NCBI GenBank assembly: GCA_947629705.1
Contig: CANREN010000006.1
Location: forward strand, 25,300 to 89,299
Reading direction: 5' to 3'
DNA: 64,000 bases
Origin: an uncultured Alistipes sp.
GTDB lineage: Bacteria; Bacteroidota; Bacteroidia; Bacteroidales; Rikenellaceae
Shown: positions 8,360 through 16,988 of the stretch, piece by piece
Position numbering within the stretch: position 1 is the first letter of the stretch
Layout: each line of letters begins with the position of its first letter
The notes under the pieces: generated by a model
What the model saw: the letters and a program-made list of their open reading frames with translations, nothing else
The model's database searches: none
Told to the model about the DNA's origin: nothing
Position numbers and translations under genes: made by a program

Positions 8360-11021
8360 TGATCTCGTTCAATTTATTGAGCGCCTCGATCGGGGTCAGC
8401 GTATCGACATCCAAATCCTTGATCTGATCGCGAATCTGCACTAACACGGGATCGTCCAACTGGAACATCGAGAGCTGCACGTTCGGCGAACCGGTGCCCT
8501 CGGCCGCCTCCCGAACGGACTGCGCCGCCAGCCTGCGGCCCCGCTCCTTCAGATTCCGGTTCGGCACGATCTCACTGCTGCCGTAGACCTGTTCGAGATT
8601 GCGCAGAATTTCGTCGGCCCGCGCCACCACCGACAGCGGCATACCGGCCATGCGGGCGACGTGGATACCGAACGAATGCTCCGTACCGCCCGCCTCCAGC
8701 TTGCGCAGGAAGATGATCCGGTTCCCCAGCTCCTTGACCGTTACGTGGAAATTCTTCACGCGCGGACAGCGGCGCTCCATTTCGTTCAGCTCGTGATAGT
8801 GCGTGGCGAAAAGCGTCTTCGCCCGGGCCGTCGGATGGTTGTGCAGGTACTCGACCATCGCCCATGCGATCGAAATGCCGTCGTAGGTACTCGTTCCGCG
8901 GCCGATTTCGTCCAGCAACACGATACTGCGATCCGAAATGTTGTTGAGAATGCTGGCCGATTCGAGCATCTCGACCATGAAGGTCGATTCGCCCTGCGAG
9001 ATATTGTCCGATGCGCCGACGCGCGTGAAAATCTTGTCCACCACCCCGATGTGCGCCGATTTCGCCGGCACGAACGATCCCATCTGCGCCATTAGGATAA
9101 TCAAGGCCGTCTGACGCAGCAAGGCCGACTTACCCGACATGTTAGGGCCCGTAATCATCATGATCTGCTGCTTGTCGCTGTCCAACATGACATCGTTGGG
9201 AATGTACTCCTCGCCCACGGGCATCAACATCTCGATGACCGGATGACGTCCTTCGCGAATATCGATCCGCTTGCCCCTGTCGAGCGTCGGCCGCACGTAA
9301 TGCCGTTCGCAGGCCATGCGGGCGAACGATTGCAGGCAGTCGATATGCGCCACGGCGGCGGCATCGCGCAGCAAAGTCTGCAACGACTGACAAATGAAAG
9401 CGATGATCTCCGTAAAAATCCGCTGCTCCAATTCCAACATCTTCGCCTCGGCACCTAAAATCTTGGATTCGTACTCCTTGAGCTCTTCGGTAATGTAACG
9501 TTCGGCATTGGTCAAGGTCTGCTTCCGGATCCAGGTTTCGGGCACCTTGTCCTTATGGGTGTTGCGCACCTCGATATAATAGCCGAAAACGCTGTTGTAA
9601 TTGATTTTGAGCGACGGAATGCCGGTCGCCTCGCTTTCGCGCTGCTGAATGTACATCAAGTAGTCCTTGCCGTGCAGCGCGATGCGGCGCAGGTCGTCGA
9701 GTTCGGCATCGACGCCGTCGGCGATCACGCCGCCTTTCTGAATCTGGTTGTACTGCGGATCGGGATAAATATCGCGGGCCAAGCGGTCGCGCACCGCCGC
9801 AAGCGGGTCGATCTGTCCGGCCAGCGTATGCAGCCGTTCGTCGTCGGCCGCCTCCAAAGCGGATTTCAGCGCACCGACCGCCGTCAACGAATTTTTCAGC
9901 TGCACCAATTCGCGGGGCGTTACCCGCGACGACGCGACGCGCGACGCGATGCGTTCCAGATCGCCCACCAATTCGATCTGCCGGCGCACGGCATCGGCCA
10001 AACCGGCCTCTTTCGTAAAGTGTTCCACCGCATCCAGCCGTTCGTCGATCTTTTCAGGGTCGCGCAACGGCATGGCAATCCACCGTTTCAACAGACGGCC
10101 GCCCATCGGGGTCAGCGTCCGGTCGATCACATCGGCGAAACTGCACCGTTCGCGCGCACCGTTCGAAGCGAACAGCTCCAGATTACGAATAGTGTACTTA
10201 TCGACCCACACGAACTCCTCCTGGTCGATCCGTGCCAACGATTTGATATGGGCCGTTTCGCGATGCTCCGTAAATTCGAGGTAATGGAGAATCGCGCCGG
10301 CCGCCGACAGGCCGCTCGTGAAGTGGTCGACGCCGAATCCCTTGAGCGACTGCGTGCCGAACTGCTTGCACAGTTTCTCCCGATCCACTTCTTCGGAAAA
10401 AACCCATTCGTCGAGTTTGTAGGTATAATACCGGCCGCCGAACGCTTCGGAAAAGCGGTCTTCGCAACCGCGCTGGAAAATGACCTCCTTGGGCCGAAGA
10501 TTGGCCAGCAATTTGTCGACATAGCTGTCGGAGCCCTCGGCGGCATAAAATTCGCCGGTCGATATGTCGAGAAACGCAACGCCCGTAAGCCGCTTGCCGA
10601 AAAAGACCGAAGCCAAATAGGTATTCTCCTTGTTCGACAGCATGTTGTTCTCCATGACGACCCCGGGCGTAACCAATTCGATAATCCCCCGCTTGACCAA
10701 TCCTTTCACCGTTTTCGGATCCTCCAGCTGTTCGCAGATGGCGACCCGCTCGCCGGCCCGCAACAATTTGGGCAGGTAGGTGTCGATCGCATGATAAGGG
10801 AATCCGGCCAGTTCGACATAGGATGCAGCGCCGTTGGCCCGTCGGGTCAGCGTAATGCCGAGAATGCTGCTGGTTTTGATGGCGTCCTCGCCGAACGTCT
10901 CGTAAAAATCGCCGACACGGAACAGCATAACCGCATCGGGATGAGACGCTTTCATCTTATAGTACTGATCCATCAGCGGCGTTTCGCACTTTTTCTTCGG
11001 AGTATGTTTCTCTTCGCTCAC
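8340..11021 (-). CDS. mutS: DNA mismatch repair protein MutS
   Basis: A mismatch-recognition ATPase. In 893 residues the domains appear in order. The mismatch-binding N-terminus holds [12 protein letters not shown], the conserved Phe-X-Glu wedge context. The connector, lever and clamp regions follow. The ATPase has Walker [15 protein letters not shown] (about 620-633), the MutS signature [15 protein letters not shown] (about 710) and [14 protein letters not shown]. The start codon is GTG at 11021, giving [21 protein letters not shown]. The C-terminus ends inside the terminator. It has its own promoter about 110 nt upstream and is not fused to the repair genes beside it. Confidence 0.97.
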   Translation of the reverse strand: MSEEKHTPKKKCETPLMDQYYKMKASHPDAVMLFRVGDFYETFGEDAIKTSSILGITLTRRANGAASYVELAGFPYHAIDTYLPKLLRAGERVAICEQLEDPKTVKGLVKRGIIELVTPGVVMENNMLSNKENTYLASVFFGKRLTGVAFLDISTGEFYAAEGSDSYVDKLLANLRPKEVIFQRGCEDRFSEAFGGRYYTYKLDEWVFSEEVDREKLCKQFGTQSLKGFGVDHFTSGLSAAGAILHYLEFTEHRETAHIKSLARIDQEEFVWVDKYTIRNLELFASNGARERCSFADVIDRTLTPMGGRLLKRWIAMPLRDPEKIDERLDAVEHFTKEAGLADAVRRQIELVGDLERIASRVASSRVTPRELVQLKNSLTAVGALKSALEAADDERLHTLAGQIDPLAAVRDRLARDIYPDPQYNQIQKGGVIADGVDAELDDLRRIALHGKDYLMYIQQRESEATGIPSLKINYNSVFGYYIEVRNTHKDKVPETWIRKQTLTNAERYITEELKEYESKILGAEAKMLELEQRIFTEIIAFICQSLQTLLRDAAAVAHIDCLQSFARMACERHYVRPTLDRGKRIDIREGRHPVIEMLMPVGEEYIPNDVMLDSDKQQIMMITGPNMSGKSALLRQTALIILMAQMGSFVPAKSAHIGVVDKIFTRVGASDNISQGESTFMVEMLESASILNNISDRSIVLLDEIGRGTSTYDGISIAWAMVEYLHNHPTARAKTLFATHYHELNEMERRCPRVKNFHVTVKELGNRIIFLRKLEAGGTEHSFGIHVARMAGMPLSVVARADEILRNLEQVYGSSEIVPNRNLKERGRRLAAQSVREAAEGTGSPNVQLSMFQLDDPVLVQIRDQIKDLDVDTLTPIEALNKLNEIKKITGL

Positions 11022-11130
11022 GTTTCAAGGAGATTCAAATCATCGGCACAGGCGACACGTCTCCTGCAAAATCGAACGGCATCCGATTCCGCAAAGCCTG
11101 TCCCGTCGGCCGCAGGAAACAATTTCACAG

Positions 11131-11138
11131 CAAAGATA
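11131..11138 (-). promoter_or_regulatory. mutS promoter (-7 box)
   Basis: TATCTTTG on the minus strand leaves a leader of roughly 105 nt before the GTG start at 11021. Confidence 0.6.
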
Positions 11139-11225
11139 GCGGTTTTTTCGGGTGTCGGCAACGTCCGGAGTGCATTTTTTTCGGATTTTTCGGCCTTTGC
11201 AGAGTGGCCGAATCCGCATGGACGG

Positions 11226-11801
11226 CTACAAAATTCCGTTCTCCGCAAAGACTTTCCGATAGTATTCGGCCTTCCATTCGACGGAGTGCGGATAGGCCCG
11301 CGACGAGGAGGGCATCCGCCAGATTTTCAACGGACGACCGGCATAGACGGTCCCGACGGATCCGCCCACCGGCAACGCGGCGCAACCGGTCGTCTGCTGC
11401 AACGTTTCAGCCGCTTTCCGACCCGTGGCGACGATCGTGCGGCACGACGGAATCCGCGACAACAGCGCAGCCAAATCGGTCGGTCGCACCACCTGAAGAA
11501 GATTGTCCGAAGCGTTGTTTTTCAGACGCACGACCTCCTCGGCCGTATCGTAAAGCGCGATGCCCCGCTCGCGGCAGAACGCCTCGATCCGTTCGCGGTC
11601 GAACCGACGGCCGTCGGGCTGCAAAAAATGCGATTTGTCGCCCGTGGCGAGACAGCCCACGATCCGCCACATGTCGTTCTGCGGATTGGGGTAGAAAAAC
11701 TCCATCGACCAACGCACGCGCCGGGGCGGAAAGCTGCCCAGCATCAACACGCGGGCCCCGTCGGGCAAAAAGGGCTGCAAAGGGTGCCGTTCGCTATTCA
11801 T
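11226..11801 (-). CDS. Uracil-DNA glycosylase superfamily protein
   Basis: 191 residues with the superfamily active-site layout: an N-terminal MLGSFPPRRVRWS motif (about residues 20-32), FYPNPQNDMWRIVG as the base-pocket segment, then IVATGRKAAETL and a C-terminal RMPSSSRAYPHS motif that stands where family members carry the catalytic/intercalation loop. The GSFPP form is the one seen in the hypoxanthine/uracil glycosylase-like branch. Removal of a deaminated base is expected, but the exact substrate is uncertain. The ATG at 11801 overlaps the stop of the RecD-like helicase gene, which suggests translational coupling between the two repair proteins. Confidence 0.82.
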   Translation of the reverse strand: MNSERHPLQPFLPDGARVLMLGSFPPRRVRWSMEFFYPNPQNDMWRIVGCLATGDKSHFLQPDGRRFDRERIEAFCRERGIALYDTAEEVVRLKNNASDNLLQVVRPTDLAALLSRIPSCRTIVATGRKAAETLQQTTGCAALPVGGSVGTVYAGRPLKIWRMPSSSRAYPHSVEWKAEYYRKVFAENGIL

Positions 11802-13209
11802 AAAACTGTTTGTCGAAATTGACCAAATAGAGTTTGTCGGTGGCGCGGGTGAGGGCGGTATAGAGCCACCGCATCATGTCGCGCGTCATGGGCTCGTCGC
11901 CGAACAGACAGCGGTCGACGAAGACCGCCCGCCACTGGCCGCCCTGCGCCTTGTGGCAGGTTACGGCATAGGAGAACTTCACCTGCACGGCATTGAAATG
12001 GGGATTTTCGCGAATCGCCTCGAAGCGTTTCAGCTTGCTTTTGATGTCGAGATAATCCTTCTCGACCTCGTAGAACAGGCGGGTGCTCTCTTCTCGCGTG
12101 AGCGACGGGGATTCCGACGCGATCGTATCCAACAGAATTTTGCACTCCAATTCGGCATCGCCGTAATCGGGAAATTCGAGCGCCACATTAGCGAAACGGA
12201 ATCCATAGAACTCCTCGAAACGACGCAAGCGCCGAATCCGGGCAATATCGCCGTTGGCCAAAAAGTTCATCGGGCAATCCTCCGTATGCTCCGAATAATA
12301 GTAGTTGTTCTTGACCACCATCATCATGTCGCCGCTCTCGATTTCGCTCTCGGCGCAGAGCACATTGCGGCGGATTCCCTCGTTGTAGCGGTTCGCACGC
12401 TTGTTGGAACGGGTGATGACGATGGTCTCGTCGCGTCCGTAACGGTCGTAGCAATCCTGCAGCTTTTCTAAAAATTCGCCCCCCTCGACCGCCTCGAAAT
12501 CGGGGCAGTTCATCTCGAAGCGCGGAATCCCGAAGATGCCGTTTTCGAGCATACACCGAACCAACGTGGCATTGAACAGAATCCCCGACTGCGCCTCCTG
12601 CCGCACGACCTCATCCAACATCGTATAAACCACCTCGCCGAAACGCGACAGCGAAGCGACATCCAACGCCGGACTGCAATCGGAGCCGACGGGCGGCAGC
12701 TGGGCGCTGTCTCCGGCCAGAATCAACCGGCATTCGCGTCCGCTGCGGACGTAGCGCACCAAATCCTCCAGCAGGGAGCCGCTTCCGAACACCGCTCCGT
12801 CCGATGCTCCATCGGGCAGCATCGACGCCTCGTCCACAATGAAAACCGCCCCCCGTTCGGCATTCGGAGCGAGCGAAAAATGCTGTTCGTAGGAAGCATT
12901 CGTCCGCTGACGGTAGATGCGTTTGTGAATGGTATGGGCGTTTTCGCCCGCATAACGAGCCAGCACCTTGGCGGCCCGTCCCGTCGGAGCCAGCAGCACG
13001 GGCTTCATTCCGAGCACCTTCAACGCACCCACCAAAGCGGCGATCAAGGTCGTTTTTCCGGTGCCCGCATGTCCGTTCAAAACGAAAATCCGGTGAAAAT
13101 CCTCATCCGCAAGGTAGTCGGACAACTTTTCTATGATTTTTTTTTGCCCGAGAGTTGCTTCGAAACAAAATTTAGCGTAAATTTGGGTCGCGATATAGGT
13201 ACTCACCAT
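11794..13209 (-). CDS. RecD/PIF1-like ATP-dependent DNA helicase
   Basis: A superfamily 1B helicase of about 471 residues. Walker A is GHAGTGKTT (46-54 from the chosen start), motif II is FIVDEASMLPDG, motif III LILAGDSAQLPPVG, and motifs V/VI appear as VKFSYAVTCHKAQGGQW and WLYTALTRATDKLYL. The open frame extends 20 codons further upstream, but ATG at 13209 is preferred because the minus-strand -7 box at 13227-13234 lies just above it, and the longer version would include promoter DNA. It is shorter than RecD2, having no long N-terminal domain. It is followed with overlap by the glycosylase gene. Confidence 0.88.
   Translation of the reverse strand: MVSTYIATQIYAKFCFEATLGQKKIIEKLSDYLADEDFHRIFVLNGHAGTGKTTLIAALVGALKVLGMKPVLLAPTGRAAKVLARYAGENAHTIHKRIYRQRTNASYEQHFSLAPNAERGAVFIVDEASMLPDGASDGAVFGSGSLLEDLVRYVRSGRECRLILAGDSAQLPPVGSDCSPALDVASLSRFGEVVYTMLDEVVRQEAQSGILFNATLVRCMLENGIFGIPRFEMNCPDFEAVEGGEFLEKLQDCYDRYGRDETIVITRSNKRANRYNEGIRRNVLCAESEIESGDMMMVVKNNYYYSEHTEDCPMNFLANGDIARIRRLRRFEEFYGFRFANVALEFPDYGDAELECKILLDTIASESPSLTREESTRLFYEVEKDYLDIKSKLKRFEAIRENPHFNAVQVKFSYAVTCHKAQGGQWRAVFVDRCLFGDEPMTRDMMRWLYTALTRATDKLYLVNFDKQFYE
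13178..13185 (+). promoter_or_regulatory. Promoter of the membrane protein-DUF3822-rsmD operon
   Basis: TAAATTTG, a perfect -7 box, lies inside the first codons of the divergent helicase gene and 65 nt upstream of the ATG at 13251. Confidence 0.5.
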
Positions 13210-13226
13210 AATTCGTAAAATTTGTA

Positions 13227-13234
13227 CAAACTTA
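13227..13234 (-). promoter_or_regulatory. Promoter of the RecD-like helicase gene
   Basis: TAAGTTTG on the minus strand, 17 nt above the ATG at 13209. It leaves a very short leader and argues against the longer open frame. Confidence 0.55.
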
Positions 13235-13250
13235 ATAACAAATATCAACA

Positions 13251-13889
13251 ATGGTAAAGAAAATCGCACAAATCGTTCTCGCTGTGGTCATCGTAGGGCT
13301 CATCTACGTGATTTACCAGCAAATCTCCACGCCGATCCGGTTCGACAAAGAACTGGCGACCCGTCAGGCTGCCGTCATCGGACGCATCAAGGATATTCGC
13401 ACGGCGCAACGCGCATTCAAATCGAAGTACATGCGCTTCACGAGCAGCTTCGATTCGTTAGAGCAGTTCATCCTCAACGATACGCTCGAGCTCGAACGCA
13501 AACTCGTCGACGAATACGACTCCGTCGCTATGGCCCTGCTGAAAAAATCGGGACGCAAGAACGTGGAGAAGTTCAAGATTGCCGTCATCGATACCATCTT
13601 CTCGCCCAGGAAACTGACCGCTTCGCAGGTCAAGGAGCTGCGTTACATCCCGTTCTCCGATAACAAGGAGTACTATCTGGAAGCCGGCATCATCACGACC
13701 GAATCGAAAGTCGTCATTCCGGTCGTCGAGTGCCGCGCCCCCTACAAAGAGTTCCTCGACACGGTCGTTTTCCACCAGGAGGTCGTCAACCTGATCGACG
13801 ATCAGGAGAACAACTTCAACCGTTATGCCGGAGTGAAATTCGGCTCCATGGAAGCTGGTAACAATGAAGCAGGCAACTGGGAGGATTAA
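13251..13889 (+). CDS. Conserved Bacteroidetes membrane-anchored protein, unknown function
   Basis: 212 residues with one N-terminal transmembrane helix (KKIAQIVLAVVIVGLIYVI, residues 3-21) and no lipobox. The rest is probably periplasmic. It starts with a charged helix (RQAAVIGRIKDIRTAQRAFK) of the kind that follows the anchor in pilin-like proteins, and ends GSMEAGNNEAGNWED. The same kind of protein sits upstream of DUF3822 in other Bacteroidales, but no function is known to me. Its last 26 nt overlap the next gene, so they are probably translationally coupled. Confidence 0.7.
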   Translation: MVKKIAQIVLAVVIVGLIYVIYQQISTPIRFDKELATRQAAVIGRIKDIRTAQRAFKSKYMRFTSSFDSLEQFILNDTLELERKLVDEYDSVAMALLKKSGRKNVEKFKIAVIDTIFSPRKLTASQVKELRYIPFSDNKEYYLEAGIITTESKVVIPVVECRAPYKEFLDTVVFHQEVVNLIDDQENNFNRYAGVKFGSMEAGNNEAGNWED

Positions 13890-14481
13890 TCACCCATCCG
13901 TTACCGACAACGTGTCCATTCAACTTGCGTTGGATGGACACTCTTTTTCCATTGTCGGCGGACAGCGCATCCAGCCGGAACCGGCTGTGAAGGTCGAAAT
14001 TCTGACCGCTCGGACTTTGTTAGTTCCGGAAGAGCTGTTCGCGCCCGAACAGGCCGCCGCACTGCTCGCCGCTGACGGAAAGGCTCCGCTGACCGGTGAA
14101 GAGACGATCTGCACGGCTCCGCAGGACGGCATCGTCGCCGTCATGGCCGTACCCTCACAAGCCCTGCAACAGCTGCGTGAACGCCTCGACGAGGGGACGG
14201 CCCTGACATACACGACCCCGCTGCTGCTTGATCCGCATCCGACCAAGCCGACCGTCCTCCTGCAATGGATCGCCGGATACCTGTATATAAAAATCTACCA
14301 TGAGAGGCTCCGATTGGCCGAGGTGCTGTCCGCGCCGGCCGACGCGGACATACGCTATGCAATCGAACGCTTCGACACGGCATTCCCGCTCAACCGATAC
14401 ACCTTGCAGATTGCAGGCGGCGAGGCACGCAGATTGGGCAAACTCGCAGGCAAATTCTTCAAGCACGTCCGATGCGAATAA
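13864..14481 (+). CDS. DUF3822-like protein
   Basis: 205 residues, soluble, with no signal peptide or membrane segment. The pattern (VSIQLALDGHSFSIV at the start, then a second half with YLYIKIYHERLRLAE and LNRYTLQIAGGEARRLGKLAG) resembles the duplicated actin-fold-like layout of DUF3822, a Bacteroidetes family of unknown function. It overlaps both neighbours (26 nt upstream, 10 nt into rsmD), so a coupled operon is likely. The family assignment is from memory of the motif order and context. Confidence 0.6.
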   Translation: MKQATGRINHPSVTDNVSIQLALDGHSFSIVGGQRIQPEPAVKVEILTARTLLVPEELFAPEQAAALLAADGKAPLTGEETICTAPQDGIVAVMAVPSQALQQLRERLDEGTALTYTTPLLLDPHPTKPTVLLQWIAGYLYIKIYHERLRLAEVLSAPADADIRYAIERFDTAFPLNRYTLQIAGGEARRLGKLAGKFFKHVRCE

Positions 14482-15005
14482 TCAGCGGTAAATACAAAGG
14501 ACGGGCGATCAATCCGCCGCACAATCTACGGGCCCGTCCGACGACCGATTTCGCCAAAGAGAATCTGTTCAACGTATTGAACAATTTAGTCGATTTCGGG
14601 GCCTGCGACGTGCTCGATCTCTTTGCCGGCACGGGTTCCATCAGCTACGAATTTGCGTCGCGCGGCGCACGGAGCGTTACTTCGGTCGAACTCAATCCCG
14701 TGCATTGCAATTTCATCCGTCAAACAGCCGTACAGCTCGGATTGGAAAACTTTTATCCGGTCAAAGCGAATGTGTTCCGTTATCTGACCGCCTGTCCGAA
14801 ACAATTCGATCTGATTTTTTCGGATGCGCCCTACGATCTGCCGAACAGCGAAAACGTCGTCTCGGAGATATTCGCCCGCAATCTGCTGCGGCCGGGAGGG
14901 CTGTTGATTTTCGAACATTCGAAGCGGATGGATGTTTCGGATCGGCCCGAATTCTGGCAATTAAGAAGTTACGGGAGCGTTCAATTTTCTTTCTTCAAAA
15001 ACTGA
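14472..15005 (+). CDS. rsmD: 16S rRNA (guanine966-N2)-methyltransferase
   Basis: A SAM-dependent methyltransferase of 177 residues. The diagnostic start MRIISGKYKGRAI is followed by RPTTDFAKENLFNVL, the SAM-binding motif VLDLFAGTGSISYEFASRGA (about 54-73) and VTSVELNP. The catalytic motif IV, usually DPPY/NPPF, reads SDAPYD here, with Ala replacing the first Pro. The C-terminal PGGLLIFEHSK is normal. It is the last gene of the three-gene operon and is followed by the tRNA-Asp promoter. Confidence 0.9.
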   Translation: MRIISGKYKGRAINPPHNLRARPTTDFAKENLFNVLNNLVDFGACDVLDLFAGTGSISYEFASRGARSVTSVELNPVHCNFIRQTAVQLGLENFYPVKANVFRYLTACPKQFDLIFSDAPYDLPNSENVVSEIFARNLLRPGGLLIFEHSKRMDVSDRPEFWQLRSYGSVQFSFFKN

Positions 15006-15013
15006 AAAAAAAG

Positions 15014-15044
15014 TTTGCGAATACAGAATTTTGTACTACCTTTG
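15014..15044 (+). promoter_or_regulatory. Promoter of tRNA-Asp
   Basis: -33 TTTG (15014-15017), 19 bp spacer, then -7 TACCTTTG (15037-15044), a textbook Bacteroidetes promoter. The tRNA starts about 126 bp downstream, a long leader for a tRNA. Confidence 0.75.
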
Positions 15045-15065
15045 CCAACGCAATCGAGGGGAGGC

Positions 15066-15158
15066 TTCCGAGAGGGGGGGGGCCGCAAGTGGTTCCAAGG
15101 ATTTTCCGAGGGGATTTCCAAGTGGGGCTTCCGAGAGGGCTTCCAAGCAAGTTCCCCG
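15066..15158 (+). repeat. Array of TTCC(R)AG motifs in the tRNA-Asp leader
   Basis: TTCCGAG or TTCCAAG begins at 15066, 15093, 15104, 15116, 15129 and 15141, with a variant TTCCCCGAG at 15152. Spacings are 27, 11, 12, 13, 12 and 11 bp. GAG and AAG versions mostly alternate, suggesting an older 24-bp unit, and GGCTTCCGAGAGGG occurs twice. The array lies between promoter and tRNA and would be transcribed as purine-rich leader. Confidence 0.7.
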
Positions 15159-15170
15159 AGATGATAGCAA

Positions 15171-15244
15171 GGTGCGTTAGTTCAGTCGGTTAGAATACAT
15201 GCCTGTCACGCATGGGGTCACGAGTTCGAGTCTCGTACGCACCG
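15171..15244 (+). tRNA. tRNA-Asp(GTC)
   Basis: A 74-nt cloverleaf. Acceptor GGTGCGT pairs with ACGCACC, the anticodon loop CTGTCAC gives GTC, the anticodon stem is CATGC/GCATG, and the T loop is TTCGAGT. The discriminator is G and there is no encoded CCA. It is the standard aspartate tRNA. Confidence 0.95.
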
Positions 15245-15250
15245 CACAGA

Positions 15251-15297
15251 AGAGCCTATAAATCAACCAATTCAAGGTTGTTTATAAACTCTTTTTT
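15251..15297 (+). terminator. Terminator of tRNA-Asp
   Basis: TATAAATCAACC pairs with GGTTGTTTATA across loop AATTCAA, with an outer AGAG/CTCT extension, followed by six T. Confidence 0.82.
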
Positions 15298-15373
15298 GCA
15301 TTCATACACACAGATATAAAATCGAAGCACATCATTTTCTGCTATACCCTGTTTCATTTTTTATAAAATTATT

Positions 15374-15381
15374 TACTTTTG
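15374..15381 (+). promoter_or_regulatory. Promoter of the fimbrillin lipoprotein gene
   Basis: TACTTTTG sits in a strikingly A+T-rich stretch, 36 nt upstream of the ATG at 15418. Confidence 0.6.
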
Positions 15382-15417
15382 TATCTCTTAATAAGTAAAT
15401 ATTAATTCTGTTTATTT

Positions 15418-16770
15418 ATGAAGTTTTTCTATTCGGTTTTATTGTTTTCCACCCTTCTTACTACAACTTATTGTTCAAAATCGAACCTCGAACCGGAGGC
15501 AGCCGTGCCGGAACTCCGCATCGCACCCGACATCCGGACGAGAGTAACCGATATGAATTTCGAAAATCAGGACGCCATCGGCGTAACCGTGCGCAAACAA
15601 GACGAATCGAACCATCTCACCAATCAGAAATTCACTTACGACGGCAGCACCTTTTCGGCCGATAACGTATATTGGTATCCGGAAACCGACAAAACCTCTA
15701 CCGTCATCGCCAACTACCCCTATTCGGAAAACGGGCAACCCGGTTCGTTCACGGTACAGACCGACCAGCGAGGCACCGGATATATGCTTTCAGATCTGTT
15801 GGGAGCCATTAAGTTCGATGTAAAACCGACCATTGAATCCGTAGCGTTGACATTCTATCATTTGCTGTCGAAAATCGACATCCTGACTACTGCTTCCGAA
15901 GGCGTTACTATCGAAAAAATCGAAATCGACGGATTCATCCCGACGGTCGATGCGAACATCGAATCGCAAGTCGTAACCGTCAGCACGAGCGCTGCGGCGA
16001 CCCCGATCACCGCACACGAAATCGTGGCGAACAAAACCTACGATATCATCCTTCCGCCCCAAACCGTATCGCAGATGCGAATCAACGTCAAGACGAATAC
16101 CAAAACGATGGAAAAAACCTTCTCCGATATAACCTTGCACAAAGGCAAACTATACACCCTTCAGTTGCAAATCTCCGAGGAGGAGCTTGTTACCACACTC
16201 TCGGGCGAAATCGAAAATTGGGGCAACGACGGCATCCTCGGAGAGGAGACATCGGGTGGAATCGAAGCAGGCAGCGGTCTGACCTACGGAGACGTAACCT
16301 ATAAGACCTCTGTCATCGCCGGACAGGAATGGATGGCCGAAAACCTGCGCTACAAACCGGAAAACACAACATTTTACACGGATTACAGGTATCCCCAAGG
16401 CGACGAAAGTCAGGTGGAAACCTTGGGAATCCTCTATAACTATAAAACCGCGATGGCAGGAGCCGAGCCGGTGTTGAACGATGCGGCGACGGTTCGCGGA
16501 ATCTGCCCCGAGGGATGGCGCCTCCCGAAGATCGACGAATTGGTCGAATTGGCGAAAATTGCGGGCCGAACATTCTTCTCGAATTCGGGATATTACCAAA
16601 ACAACACTGGCACATACAATGCCAACTACAGCTATGTGATGAGTTCGACACAGCAAAGCAACGAGCGCGTGCAATATCTCCGGATTTGGAACATCAGCAA
16701 CAAGATCATCGACACGAATAACGTTCCGATCAACAATATCTATGCATCCATCCGTTGCGTGAAAGAGTAA
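15418..16770 (+). CDS. Fimbrillin-family lipoprotein with C-terminal FISUMP domain
   Basis: 450 residues. The N-terminal signal MKFFYSVLLFSTLLTTTYC ends in a Cys, but the lipobox (TTYC) is weak. Residues about 25-285 look like a Mfa/FimA-type fimbrillin domain (ALTFYHLLSKIDI core, then IILPPQTVSQMRINV and HKGKLYTLQLQI). Residues about 290-450 match the Fibrobacter succinogenes major paralogous (FISUMP) domain: VTYKTSVIAGQEWMAENLRY, ILYNYKTAM, GICPEGWRLPKIDEL, and a final ASIRCVKE. Cell-surface display or adhesion is the likely role. The gene is visibly richer in A+T than its neighbours and stands alone beside a tRNA. Confidence 0.8.
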   Translation: MKFFYSVLLFSTLLTTTYCSKSNLEPEAAVPELRIAPDIRTRVTDMNFENQDAIGVTVRKQDESNHLTNQKFTYDGSTFSADNVYWYPETDKTSTVIANYPYSENGQPGSFTVQTDQRGTGYMLSDLLGAIKFDVKPTIESVALTFYHLLSKIDILTTASEGVTIEKIEIDGFIPTVDANIESQVVTVSTSAAATPITAHEIVANKTYDIILPPQTVSQMRINVKTNTKTMEKTFSDITLHKGKLYTLQLQISEEELVTTLSGEIENWGNDGILGEETSGGIEAGSGLTYGDVTYKTSVIAGQEWMAENLRYKPENTTFYTDYRYPQGDESQVETLGILYNYKTAMAGAEPVLNDAATVRGICPEGWRLPKIDELVELAKIAGRTFFSNSGYYQNNTGTYNANYSYVMSSTQQSNERVQYLRIWNISNKIIDTNNVPINNIYASIRCVKE

Positions 16771-16809
16771 TCACCCGATCCTGCAACGTTCCTATCCACG
16801 AGACGAACG

Positions 16810-16847
16810 ATCAGCCCCTATTCGCTATCGAATAGGGGCTGATTATT
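16810..16847 (+). terminator. Terminator after the fimbrillin gene
   Basis: A perfect 15-bp stem (ATCAGCCCCTATTCG / CGAATAGGGGCTGAT) with loop CTAT, followed by a short T-containing tail TATTT. Confidence 0.75.
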
Positions 16848-16936
16848 TGCCCGCTTGCCGCCCGCCGTGTAGGAAATAACCGAAAAAAGCGCAATCATCT
16901 TCCGGAAACCGCCGATTCTTCGTGCGGTCGGATTTT

Positions 16937-16952
16937 TGGCACACGGATTGCG
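16937..16952 (+). promoter_or_regulatory. Candidate sigma-54 (RpoN) promoter
   Basis: TGGCAC-N5-TTGCG. The -24 GG and -12 GC are exactly 10 bp apart, as RpoN requires. Transcription would start near 16963, about 25 nt before the lipoprotein ATG at 16989. No TAnnTTTG box is visible between the preceding terminator and this gene, so this is the only promoter candidate I see. Confidence 0.5.
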
Positions 16953-16988
16953 TTCCCCGCTGGAAGTAAACCAAAATCAACGAAAAAA

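Noticed and set aside
9555..11822. 755-codon plus-strand open frame
   Set aside because: Antisense to mutS and the glycosylase gene. No start signal or domain.
15245..16850. Integrative element at tRNA-Asp
   Set aside because: The fimbrillin gene beside the tRNA has atypical composition, but I found no integrase and no repeat of the tRNA 3' end on its far side.
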